Assembly (NCBI GenBank): GCA_027574665.1
Contig: CM050659.1
Span: forward strand, 23,103,001 to 23,167,000
From: Rhynochetos jubatus
Taxonomy: Eukaryota > Chordata > Aves > Eurypygiformes > Rhynochetidae
DNA length: 64,000 nucleotides
Reading direction: 5' to 3'
Shown piece by piece: positions 1 to 11,300 of the stretch; the stretch's first letter is position 1, and every line of letters begins with the position of its first letter. Both the position numbers and the translations under genes were made by a program. Below the pieces are notes generated by a model. The model was given only the letters and a program-made list of their open reading frames with translations. It was not told where the DNA came from and did not search any database.

Positions 1-3000
1 TTAATAAAGTGACCAAAATCCATCCGCCTGCCTGGTGCTACGTTCGCGGGACGGCGCTGCCGCCGCGGGGACGCACGCGGGCCCGGCGCGTCTCTCTCGC
101 AGCCGCGCTGGGAGCTGAAGCTCTCTCGCTGGTTTTCTGCGGCGAGGTGCTGGCTGACTGGATGTGATTTCACTGAGGGAAGAGGCGGTGGGCCGGGTTT
201 CCGAACTGCACGAGTTAACCGTTGCTTCTGCAGCCCATCTCCCTGTTGTTATGAAGAGCGAGGTGTGCCCAGCAGTGGTAGATGGCAGGAGGGAGGTGAA
301 GCTCTGCTTGGTCACGCTAGAGTAACCTACTTGTGTGTTTTAACCTCCTAAGTGTACTTCTCTTTTTCCCAGTTATTAAATCCCACCTGCTGGGCAAAAC
401 TCTGTTTCCTACACCAACAAACGGCGTGACAGTTCTGGTTTAAATCTGCCCCTGCGCTCGCCCCCTGTACCTGCAGCCTTGTTGTGGCTCCTGGCCAGCG
501 CTGCAGCGTTACCGCCCGGGACGGCTCTGCTCGGGCAGGCGCGCCGGGCCTGCTGGTAGCTGAGGAAGGGCAGGTGCCGTGGCAGTTGTGTCTGGTGTGA
601 AGATAATCCAGTTGTGCTCTCGGGGGCAGTGCGGGCAGCATCATTTTCAATATCCTTCTGACCTTTAACTTGATTAAAACCTGAGAGAGGGCAGCGGGAG
701 GCTCGCGCCTGGCGGAGGCTGGATGTTGGCTGCCGGTGTCGGGCTGGGGAGTGTCCTGGGACGAGTCCCCCCCGTACAGAACAGACCTGGAAGGTGCTCT
801 GAGGCTGAACTGCGGCGTTTGGACGGGTCGGGTGCCGAATGCTTAACCCCGTGGGGTGTTTGTCTTTGCCTTAAAAGCGGAACCGCTCTGAGCAGGGTCA
901 AGGAACGTAAATTCATCAGCTCAAACAAAAAGAGTTTCCGAGTTGGATAAATTTCCAGCATTTACGGAGGGACAGATGTCCTCGACGTTCCCCGGTGGCG
1001 GTGTCTGGGGAAGTGCAGGTGTTGCTGCATCAGTCCCGTAAACACAGCGTCTTGAACTTCCCCATCTCGCTCAGCTGTTGCTGTAACCCCACGCGCACCC
1101 TCTGCGCTGTAGAACGCACCCCGGCGATGCGTCCTGGCGTGGGCCACTCGCAGGTCCCCAGCCAGGCGTGTCCGGCAGAGCTGGGCTGCTGTGGAAGGCC
1201 GGGAGCAGCCCGTGGCCTCGGAGAGGGTTTGGGTCTCAGAGGGGTGCACGAAGCTGCTGCTGACGATGGCAGGTTCTGCAGCGTAGGGTCTGGAGAGGCT
1301 CCCGGTTCGCCGCACGCGGGACGTGTGGTTCGCCCTGGGTGGCCTCTGTGCGAGCGGTCACCGCGCAGCAGACGCACACAAAGCCGTTTTTTGCCTGGTC
1401 GCAGCTCCTGTGCCTGCTGTGCCCGGTGAGGAGGTGGCCTGGGGGGACGTGGTGACCGAAGGAGGGTGTTGGGAAAGGGCCGAGGCCCTGGAGAAGGGCA
1501 GGGGGCTCTGGGGGGAGGTGGGGTCACCCCTTGGCTCTGTGCTCGGCCACCTCTGAGGTCTGACCTCGCATGCCGCCGTGGCTCTGCGCTTAATGACACG
1601 AGAACTATCCGAGATGCTGAACAGGAAACAGTAGCTGGTACCCGGGGCGTTGCTCGCAGCCCAACCCTGCGACAGCAGCCACTCTCCTAATTCCACGGCA
1701 CGAGGCGTTTCTCGTTCCGTGGATTCTTGCTGACGCCCGTCAGCAGCAGCGCAGGTGGCCGCTTGCCACGTCTCGCGTGGTCATCGGCCACGGGAGCTTG
1801 GTGCTAAGCGCTCCCAGTGTTAGATTCCGTAATACTCCGGGCGGGCGAGGGAAGAGCCTGGGGCTCCTCGGTGGAGTTGGCTTTGCGGGTCTCTTACCCA
1901 AACCCAGCCCGCGCAGGAACGAGGCCACGTCCCTGGTGTTTTCCACTATGACAGTTTTAGGCCTCCGAAGCAGTTACGTGCTTGGGAAAAAGGTAATCGA
2001 GCCTCACGCTCCCCACTGCGTGGCTTTGGTGCCCTCGCTTTACGTTCCTCTCTGCAGTTCCACCCTGCGCAGCCGCCTCGGCTGTGCCGCTGGGCGGATC
2101 GCGGGCCCTGAGCTGGGTTTCGCTGTTCTCCCCTCCTGACTGAAGGGCTGTTCTGTCCTCACCTTAAAACCAGGACCCGGGGCTGCGTTTGTACAGCTTC
2201 AGCCACAGGAACCGCTTCTCCCGTGGGGCTGCTGCTGTGTCCCGCCACCGTGCCGGGAGCTCAGCTCCGGGCCTGCGTTCCTGAGCGTGTCTCCGTCTTC
2301 CACGGGTGCCCGCAGTGCCTGGCGCGGCAGCACGTCGCACCTCCATCGCGTGTGCCCGTTCCAGCGCAGGTCTCCCATCCAGATGATTTTCCAGCAAGCT
2401 CTCACCGCTGTTCTGTTCTCCGAAGAGCAGAGAAATAGTTCACCTGCATCTGCAGGTTCGTAAGCGATGCCGAGACGCCAGGTGACCCCAGTGTTGCCCT
2501 CGGCGTATGGCACGTCCTGCAGCTCGGGGAGCGCTCGGTAACCTCCCTTTGTTTCCTTGCAGCGCCTTCGTCGTTGCAAAGCTTCCTGCGCTGAGCTGAA
2601 GCCGGACTTTGCCCAGCAGACCGTTCCGCCGCCGGGACAGTTTGTGTTTCGGCCAGACTCTCCAGTACCAGTTGACTCCAGCCTGGCGGCTGAGGATGAG
2701 ATGTTTCAGCGGTGACTCAGAGGAAGAAGGTAAATGAACACTTTTTATTTCAAACACGGGATTAAATTCCTCCACGTCTGGATCAGTCAAGGTAAAGCTC
2801 CCGGAATCTCCCCGTTGCGATCCACGGCCCGCCGGCTGGTGGCTGCTGGACCCGCGGCTGGGACAGCCAAGGGACACGGCAGGGACACAGGAGGTGGCAG
2901 AGAGGGCAAGGGACGGCCGGAGCAGAGCTGGACACCAGGGCTGCCGCTCCGCTAGTGGTACGGCTCCGGGGGAATGGTGCGGAGCATCCCTAGGTCAGTG

Positions 3001-4311
3001 ACATTGTCCTGGGAATTCATGGGCCGAAGCTGACGGCGATGAGATTTTACCTCGGCTGCTTTGCAAAGGGGAGGCTGAGAAATAGTAAGTGAAAACCCAG
3101 CTGTGATGGGGAGAAGCCCAGCTCAAAGCCACCGCATCTGTGTGCGTACGTAATTTGCACGGCCCGGAGAGCTGCGTTTCATACCCGGTTCTCATCCGTG
3201 CTGCCAAGTGCCCGTGCAACACCACGCTCCTGCCCCCAGCACGTGCTAAAACCCCTCTCTCCTGGTCACAGAGGACAAAATCCCACCCGGGAGCGTTCCC
3301 AGGGGCTTCCCGGCCGCTTTGCGACACACCGAGCAGGCAGCGAGGGCAGGTGGGTGGCACAGGCGTGGCCGAGGGCTGAGCTCCGGCGCGAAGCCTCCAG
3401 AGCATCCCCGGCCGGGGCAGCCTGACTTGGGGGGAGTGGGGCTCCCCGGCACAGCCCCGGCAGCGGGTGCCAACACGGGGCTGGCGCGGGACTGCCGAAA
3501 CGCTGGTGGGTTTGGCTGAGCCCAGAGGGAGGCAGGAGATGCCCCGGGGCAGAGGAAGGGGGATGGGAATGGGGCCAGGCAGCTTCTGCAGAGGGAAATG
3601 CCATGCAGCCGGGAGCGTCCAAGCAGCGCCTACGGGGATGACCTTCATCCACGGCAGTTGGTTATAAATGAGGGCTTTTCATTACTTTTGCTGCTTTCTG
3701 CTTTTTCTTCGCTGATTTTCCACGATGCTACAGGTGTGAGACGTGGTGGTTTGATTGCAGCAGTGATGGGTCCCTCCAGACACTCAGCAGATGCTCCAAA
3801 CCTTTCTCCTCTTGCTGCCCGGCAGGACAGTTAATCCACAGCAGCTGCATCACGTGCCGAAGCCTCTCGGCTGCCGACGACTCCCGCCGAGCGCTGCGCC
3901 GAAGGTTCCCATGCTCGTGGGAGAGAGTCTCAGGACGCCGGGCGGTGCCCGCGAGGTTCCTCCCTTGGGCAGGGTGATGGACGTTCCGGAGCAATCCCGC
4001 CCCACGGCTACGGCTCGTGCCTGCTGCTTGGCGTGGCTCGCAGACCTCTTGCCCGTATGAGAGTGAAGGAGAGGGTTGGATGCTGCAGCTCCTGGAAATT
4101 ACGGTTCATTAGACACCCGGGTGCTCACCTCAGCAGGGTCACGCTTCCCAGGTCTGTTCCAGGTATTACTTGACGTCAACCTTGTACCAGGGTTTGGGTT
4201 CATCTTTCATCTTTACCGCGAAGCCTCTAGAGGTGGTGTTAATGTTCGTGTTGACGGGGAAACCCTGGGTTAATGGTTACAGAGCGCCAAAAAAAAGGGC
4301 TAGCGAGAAAT
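1..4311. other. GC-rich flank downstream of FGF16, no gene recognised
   Basis: This stretch lies beyond the FGF16 polyadenylation site. It is GC- and CpG-rich, and open frames of 60-220 codons occur on both strands without any recognisable domain, as expected from stop-poor GC-rich DNA. CpG is densest around 40-120. An AATAAA hexamer on the plus strand at 3-8 could be the poly(A) signal of a convergent neighbour; in human, ATRX faces FGF16 tail to tail. No exon of ATRX or of any other gene could be identified here, so that is only inference. Confidence 0.5.
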
Positions 4312-4329
4312 CTACAATATAAAGACAAT

Positions 4330-4335
4330 TTTATT
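4330..4335 (-). terminator. FGF16 poly(A) signal AATAAA
   Basis: The minus strand reads AATAAA here, followed 30-40 bases downstream by a U-rich run (about 4290-4298) that suits a downstream cleavage element. It is the first canonical AATAAA or ATTAAA after the FGF16 stop codon. Cleavage is predicted around 4310-4316. Confidence 0.6.
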
Positions 4336-4442
4336 GCCGATAAGCTCTTAAAACTCATTTTTTTTTCCTGTTTCAGTAGGACCTTATTCTTCCTGATGAA
4401 AATCCGGTCATAGCATCTCTCATTAAAAATAAAATTATTTTG

Positions 4443-4487
4443 AAATAAATAAATATATAAAATAAATATCATATACATTTTATAAAT
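4443..4487 (-). promoter_or_regulatory. AU-rich element cluster in FGF16 3' UTR
   Basis: On the mRNA strand there are four AUUUA pentamers at 4446-4450, 4450-4454, 4463-4467 and 4483-4487. The first two overlap to give an AUUUAUUUA nonamer core, embedded in nearly pure A/U. Such elements bind TTP/HuR-type proteins and shorten or tune mRNA life in many growth-factor transcripts. The motif is visible; its function here is inference. Confidence 0.55.
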
Positions 4488-4537
4488 AGTTTTGTCCTTA
4501 TGCACAGTATCCATGCTTACATCTGAATAATGTTCCT

Positions 4538-4575
4538 CCCCCCTTCCCCACCCCAACAGCAGGAAACCCCCCCCC
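4538..4575 (-). promoter_or_regulatory. G-quadruplex-capable tract 1, FGF16 3' UTR
   Basis: On the mRNA strand this carries G runs of 9, 4, 4 and 6. The loops are 12, 1 and 2 bases. The long first loop makes it weaker than the tract at 4878-4903. Confidence 0.4.
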
Positions 4576-4747
4576 ACGCATCAGGACCAGTCCTCGTGGC
4601 ATCATCCGCGTAGCAGACTCCCGGGCTGCTTCAGCAGGGTACCCTTTGAGAGGCGTTCTCTTCGCAGGTAACCATCCCGAGCTCAGCAGCAGCACCTGCA
4701 GCAGTTCCGTGGTCTTTTGTCTTCCTTCTCTTCATTGTCAGGTATTT

Positions 4748-4771
4748 CCCCCCCCGTCCCCCCTCCCCCCC
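4748..4771 (-). promoter_or_regulatory. G-quadruplex-capable tract 2, FGF16 3' UTR
   Basis: Three G runs of 7, 6 and 8 on the mRNA strand are separated by 1- and 2-base spacers. The long runs can be subdivided into four or more G-tracts, so a quadruplex is possible although there are only three separate runs. Confidence 0.4.
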
Positions 4772-4877
4772 GGTGATTACGTTGTTCCGTTAAGCAACCG
4801 TAACACTGAATATTCGGCCTCTCTTGTAGCAACCGGGTGGAGAAAGTGAGTGAGAATGAACGGTTATATGCGGGGTT

Positions 4878-4903
4878 CCCCCCCTTCCCCTACCCCCAGC
4901 CCC
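4878..4903 (-). promoter_or_regulatory. Canonical G-quadruplex motif, FGF16 3' UTR
   Basis: On the mRNA strand, four G runs of 4, 5, 4 and 7 are separated by loops CT, TA and AA. This fits the strict G3+N1-7 pattern with all loops of two bases, which is typical of very stable quadruplexes. It lies about 185 bases after the stop codon. Confidence 0.6.
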
Positions 4904-5085
4904 ATAAATAACCCCGGTTCGATATATGCTTGAAACAAGGAGGAACAGCAGTGTCTGAATTGAATGTAAGTGCTTTCCTATGTCATCTACGCTTACAGGA
5001 ATGATGGAATGACTATTAATATAGTGCTCTGGGAAGAAGCTTGGGAGCCCAAGTATGTACACTGACGGGGCAGCTGCAGGAGACA

Positions 5086-5331
5086 TCACCTGTAGTGGAA
5101 GAGGTCTCTGTACATCGCCGGTATTTTGGCAGGGTCCACAGGCCTGGGTAAAAAGTGGGTGAATTTCTGGTGTCTCTTAGTCCTGTACCCCTCGCGGGGG
5201 GAGCCGTCCTTGTTCAGAGCCACGTAGTAATGCCTCTCCGAGTCGGGGTGCTTGTAGAGCGTCGAGGCGTACGTGTTGTACCAGTTCTCTTCAAACTGCT
5301 CCCGGAAAACGCACTCCCGCGTGAGCTTCTT
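5086..5331 (-). CDS. FGF16: FGF16 coding exon 3 with stop
   Basis: It is 246 bases long and encodes residues 128-208 (KKLTREC to LFHYR) followed by TGA at 5086-5088. The acceptor is a polypyrimidine tract ending CAACGCAG with the AG at 5333-5332. It holds Cys134, the FGF signature around EENWYNTY and the heparin-binding basic stretch. Confidence 0.96.
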   Translation of the reverse strand, partial: KKLTRECVFREQFEENWYNTYASTLYKHPDSERHYYVALNKDGSPREGYRTKRHQKFTHFLPRPVDPAKIPAMYRDLFHYR

Positions 5332-8300
5332 CTGCGTTGGGGCAGAGGCGGGAGGGGAAGAAAGAGACATTTGTGTCAAAAATTTAAAAAAAGATAGTGT
5401 TTTCCTCCTTCCTTCACTTTATTTTCCTGTAATTTTCCCAGCTACCTTCTCCTGGCTCCCCTGAGGACAGGGACTGCGCTGCCGGGGCCGTTTTCCCTGG
5501 GTGAGAGCTGGAAACGGGCACAAGCCGGGACGCAGAGAGCTCGGAGGGTGGAGGAAGGAGACCAAAGGAGGAGGTGGGTGTGCATTTTGCAGAGGTGTAA
5601 AGCTGACAGCCAGGTCTGTGCGGTTGGGGGGCGAGTTCGGAGCTCGCTGGGGTGGCCGTACCGTACCGCACACACCGAACGCTCTCAGGCGAGAGGCAAC
5701 CCCGGGAGGAGAAGCGGGCAGCGCGTCTGGAGGGTTTACAGGGAGCGAGCGGCGCTTTGAAAGTTCAAGGCGCATGATAGGAAGGTATGAAAGCATTCCT
5801 CAGGGCTTTCATCTTCTGAGGCGCCCAATCGCTGTGATGTGAGGCCACAAGACCGGGGAGGTCCGGATGGGGAGCAGCGCTCCGGGGATGTCTAACCCCG
5901 GGGAAGATTTACGGCAGCCATAGGTGATGTGACGAGCGCGTGCCCGCCCGCGGCTGTGGGATGATGGCACTGGTGTCACCGCGGCCACAACCAGCCCTTC
6001 CCTCCAACCCTTGCAGCCGGGGCTGTCGGCAGCGGCCGCTGGGTGGTGGCTTTGGGACGTGCCCAGCTGCTGCGAGGAGCGGGGCTGTCCCCTGGCCCCA
6101 CGAGGACCGGGGTGGCCTTGCCAGTGGCACCACGCTGTGTCGCAGACGGTCCAGCCACCCCGTCCTACCCCTCGGGGGATGACTGCCGGGGGGACCTGGG
6201 AGCCCTCTGAGATGAAAGGCGGTCTGCGAACGTAGGATGCTGTGATCTTACAAACACCGTACCTACACCGTAAACTCTTCGGGCAGGGAGTGTGTCTTAT
6301 CTGCGGCACACAGGGTGCTAAGTAAATGTTATTGCCTGCAGTGGATGTTTTGTAACACGATCCAGGAGCTCACCTGCGCTCAGAACCTGTTCTGAATGTT
6401 TTGTTGCTAATGAAATAAGCCCCAAGGTGAGTTGTGAGCCCTCCAAAAGCCTATGCCGCAGCCCTTGCCATCTGAGACTGGGGGAACTGGGAACCAAGGG
6501 TTTCTCTTCCCAGACCCGTCGATAAAAGAGCCTTTTAAATCCTTCCCCTAGGATGCCATCTACTCGGAACACGCTGGAAGCTGCTGCCGGGCTGAACTGG
6601 CGCGCTGCTGCTCTGCCCCGCGTTACCTGCTCTTCACTGGGCTGTTCGCAGGTACAGCGCTCGTGTAAAGCGTTTGGGGAGGCTGGGGGGACTCTGCGGG
6701 GGGCGATTTATTTCTTTGCCAGCCCCGGGATGTCCCCACGGAGCCTGGCGCCGCACAGGCAGCGTGGAAGGTGCTGCCCACGGCTTTTGCTGCTCTAAGT
6801 CTGGAATCAGTGGGAAGCCTAAACAGAAACGTGGGCACGAGGTTAGCGGAAAAGCTGTCCCGAGGGGGCTCCGCGTGTCGCGGCGGGGGTGGCTGGCTCT
6901 GGCGACACGCAGACCCGGCACGATTGGCGCAGAGGGCAGTAAGAAACCTGCTGGAAATTTAAAAATATCGCTGTACAGTAATCTCCTAAAATACCTTCGG
7001 AATGCTAATGCTGCCGTCAGGCGCTGGTTTACGGACCTGGAATTACGAATATTGTAGTGGCTTTCGATTTTGAAAAGCCAGCATTGTACAGCCCACGTAT
7101 CCCAGACTTCAAATCTCCAGGGTTATGTGGGGACCTGGCCCGTGCGTCCTGCGCGGGCTGGAGCAGCGCTCTGCTGGTCGAGCCCGCAGCCTCCGGCCAG
7201 CGTACTGCCCGGTGCGCACGAGCAACCACAGGGAGGGATCTCTGCGATTGTCTTCGGGTCAGTTCTCTTTCGAGAGGAAGCGCTGTAGAACGTTACCCTG
7301 GTTTTGTTCCTGTGTCGTCACACAAACACAGGCCCCTAGAATTGAATTAACCCGTCATGAAACTGTGGAGTCATAATCAGAGCTGCAGGGTTTGAAAGCA
7401 GAGAAGGGGATGGGCAGGCTTGTGCCCTCCTTTTCAGCAGGGACAAGTAAAACTGTGACTCCAGGAGCTGCTGAGCAGCCTTGGATTTGACAGGAGAGGT
7501 GCTGCTGCGTGGCTCTAGGCTCCAGCCCTGCTTTCTGAAGCGTGCTTCAAGGGGTTTTTTTGTGTTTTACGGAATCCTGATGATTTTACTAGTTACCTGT
7601 CTTGCAGATTTGTCATTTAACTGCAGTGTCCTCATGTAACTTTGGTTTGGGGTAGATGTTATTACAGAAATGAAGAGGAAAGAACAGTTACTGGTGCGTG
7701 CTCATATTTGATTATCTCATACAAACACAGTAACTGCATCCCAAATAGCAGAAGGGTCTGTGGCAGCCTCAGGTGGGAATGGGAGAAGAAAAGATGATGG
7801 AAACTCGTGGTTTACTGTTACTGTTTGCTAAGCAAAGGTTTTCTGAAGGGTTCGCTATATGCAGAGTACACGAGTTCAAATTTCTACACTATGAGATTGA
7901 CCTGATTTGGTTAGGGAAGGTCTGTGCCTCCTGCTTTGGCTTAAAACTGGTTTATTTCATTTTAAATTTACTGTGATCCAGCCTTAAAAATCAGTATCCT
8001 CACACAGGGATTTAGAAAGAGGCATTTAAAAAAATCACATGCAGGTGATGAGTTGAATTAAAGGCAGTGGGGCACCTGAAGAAAAAGCAGTGATGAAGTG
8101 CAGCAGCTACAGAAAGGGAAACTCCAAGATGGCTCTCTAGAATGCAGTTGATTTTTCAAATAGAAGTGATTCTTCTGGCTAACTAGAAATAACTACTTTA
8201 TATATACCTGAGCTGCTCCCGCCTGCAACCCACGAGCCACAGCTCTAAGGGCGCGGCCCAGATCAAGGGAGCAAATGACAAGCTCACAAGCTGCCACTGG

Positions 8301-11300
8301 AAACCTGGGCCTGGACTGGAAACGGGGTGTCTTCTGCTTTCCCTGTCCTACAGCAGCACAGCCTGAGGCTGTCGGGGATGTTAGGAAGAGGTTATAGGTA
8401 TCTGGGAGTTCGTGTGGAGTGAAAAACTAATGAGGAGTTTACTCTCGGTTTTTGGCAAAAGACAGAAAACTTTAGTGTGAAAAGGGCTCTTCTAGAAGAT
8501 GATAAGCAATCCCCCTGAACTCCTAAACAGACTTGTGGAGAATGTTACGATGAAGTAACACGCAGACCACACCTTCAGGTTCCGTTAGTTAAAGAGCCAG
8601 AACATAAACGTACAGTGCGCAGATAGGTGCAGGTCCTGATCGCGTGGGGAATGCCATGGGTGTTACTGGCAGTGAAAACACACGAGAGGCCCCCGGGGTT
8701 ATGCTCCATTTCCCCCCTGCCTTTAGCTGACCCTTGCCACACTGTTTCTGAGAGGCAAAACTCGATAAGCACCCCCAGCTCCCCAGGCACTGCCCAAGCA
8801 GCGTCCAGGGACTGGGCACCACCCTGGGCTCTCGCCACACGAGTGAATCCTCCCTCCGCAACCCTATTTTGCATATATGCCATTATGTTATAACAGTGGA
8901 ATCAGGGGTAGGAGGGGGGTATGTGGCACCCCGAGGACCTCGGAGGCCTGCAACAGGCACAGCTCGTGGCAGCGATGGGCCCCCGCGGCCTGTGTTGCTG
9001 TGTACGTTACAGTGTGCTGTACTCGGCACAAACCCTCAAACTTACCGACCCATACAGCTCGCCTCTCTCATTCATGCCGAGGTAGAGTCCTGAGTCCACC
9101 CCACGGATGCTCACCAGCCCCACTGCCAGGCTAATAAACTCCAAAATCCCTAAAACAGAAAAGGAGTCCGAATCACACAGAGAATAAACCCCACACCAGG
9201 CTCCAGCGACAAAGGCGGAACAGCCTTTCCCACCCTTTGCCGAGCTCCCTGCAGACCCCGTTTCCTTACGCGTAATGACACAGCTCTCACATCTATAGTC
9301 CAATGCACGTGCAATCTTCCGCTCTCCACTCTAGGCTCCTCCCCAGCACCGCGAATTTGACTTGCCCGAGAGGAATTACCTCTGCTAATAAGGGTTGCTA
9401 GGTTTCGTTGGGTTTGGGTTTTGGTTGGTTTTGCTCTGGTGTTTTCTCCTAATTATTGCTAAGCAGACACGTAGAAACTTGTGCCTGGCCCACCACAAAT
9501 TTCAGAAGGCTGTGACCATGCTGGGTTTTATTCTTCACCAAAAGGAGACTGATTTCTGTCACCGTGGGGCTTCTGGTTGGAGCTGACAGTCCCACGTTTT
9601 GAGTGATAGCTCAAGAAAAAATAAGTAAAAAGCACTGGAAGAGATGTCTGTGAGGGCCGTCTTCATCTTGGAGCTCCAGTGGGGTATTTGCCAACCCCAA
9701 ATGTGTATACAAGCTGCAGGGATAAAATCCAGCTTCAAATAGATGCAGGTAGAAATGCATTTTCCTCTGCAGCATTCGGAGCCAGCGAGCTGCCAGTCCT
9801 TCCTCTGTCACCCCCTGCCACCAGTACTGCCAGAAACCCCCTCCTGCCCCGTACCTCCTGCTGCCTGGCCCAGCCTCGCGCCTGCACCTTCCTGGTCCAG
9901 CAGCATCTGTCCGAGCCACCCCCAGCTCTGCGAGAGCAACTGTTTTCCCCGCGGGCTTCAGCCTACGAGGATGGTGTCAGACACTCTGAATAATGCGGGG
10001 CAGGCTCGTGTCTTCTGGCAAAGAAGTCAGCAGGGGCTGCCACACTCGCTCCTGCATCCCCGCTGCCGGCAAGGGGGACGGCAGCTGTTTTGATGGAGAA
10101 AAGACTTGTAATAGGAGAACCCTTGGTGAAACACTTAAACAGCCCCCAAGTAGGTGTGTTTGTAACTGGCTTGAACTGGTGGAGACCTTAAAACTTCACA
10201 GGAAAACTGCCCAAAGGCGTTAGAGGGACCGTGTTAGACTCTGGATATCACAGTTCTCTAGCTAGAGGTCATGGGCAGTCTGTGCCTGTGTCCAGTGATG
10301 AATTCATTAGCGGGGAGGTAGCAGCAGAGGAAGGAAGAGGGTTTTCACCATCCCATCTAATGACTGGACATGACATCTCCATTGACAGGAGGACAAAGTT
10401 GCTCTAACCTTTAGCATGGCTCCAGGTCTCTTAATATAGCTCCCAAAATGTCCAGTCCTGAGCTACTGCCGCTCTGATCGGGTTACCTCCCAGAGCTCCT
10501 CTTAAAAGTATGCCTTGCGTCCAACATCACCGCGTGACGAGCGGCCACCCGAGCCGGCTGACTTCAGCGGCAGCCGCAGCTCCTGGTCACCCCGCAGCTC
10601 GGGGCACGTGTCTTCTGCTCGGGCAGGCAGGGATGCGATAACTCTCAAAACCGTAACTTCATCACCGCCTAAATATAGGACAGACCAGACGGCGATGGGC
10701 ACCTCTGTTCCCCTTCGCTCAACCAGCCATCGGTCAGACGCTGGCAGCTAAGTGGGCTGCAAGAATTACTCTTCCTACCTGATGTCAGACTTTTTGTCCT
10801 CCTTTTGCCCTTTTTGTCCTCCTTTTGCCCTGCCTACTCTGGGGCTTGTGCGTGGAATCCAGCGCTCGCTGCAGGCAGCGGGTGCTGGGGATGGGGGGAG
10901 ATGAAATATGAACTTGGCAACAGCAATTCCTCGAGACAGAAGGGAAGCAAACGACAGAAAACATGCTTTATGGACCAGTGCAGACATTTGTCAGGCTGAA
11001 ATGTGCCCAGCTACACGCCTCGGCCTGGGGACGCGTACTGCCGTTGGAAAGGCCAGGGGCAGGCAGGGAAGGCAGCGTTCCCAAGCCAGGCAGGCAAACC
11101 AGGACCCTGGCTCTGCTCTGCTCGCTCCCCGGTCGGTATCATAGTTTCTCATCTGAAAAGAAGCACAAACGGGGAGAGAAGGGGTGCAGGATGAGGGGTG
11201 GTCTTCTGCCCCCGCTACGCACCAGTTTTGACACGTGGAGCGAGTTACTGAACTGCTGCGTGCTTCCGCTTCCCATCTGTGGGACAGAAATGATGACAGC

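Larger units (their letters stand above)
4312..5085 (-). other. FGF16: FGF16 3' untranslated region (predicted)
   Basis: This runs from the base after the FGF16 TGA stop (5086-5088) to about 20 bases past the only canonical AATAAA downstream of it. The 3' end is estimated, not observed. It contains four AUUUA pentamers (4446-4487) and three G-run clusters on the mRNA strand (4538-4575, 4748-4771, 4878-4903). Use of a more distal site, for example the minus-strand AATAAA near 2745-2750, cannot be excluded. Confidence 0.6.

Noticed and set aside
10025-10045. CTCF-like core (CAGCAGGGGCTGCC)
   Set aside because: It lacks key consensus positions (GGGGGC); too weak to call without scoring.
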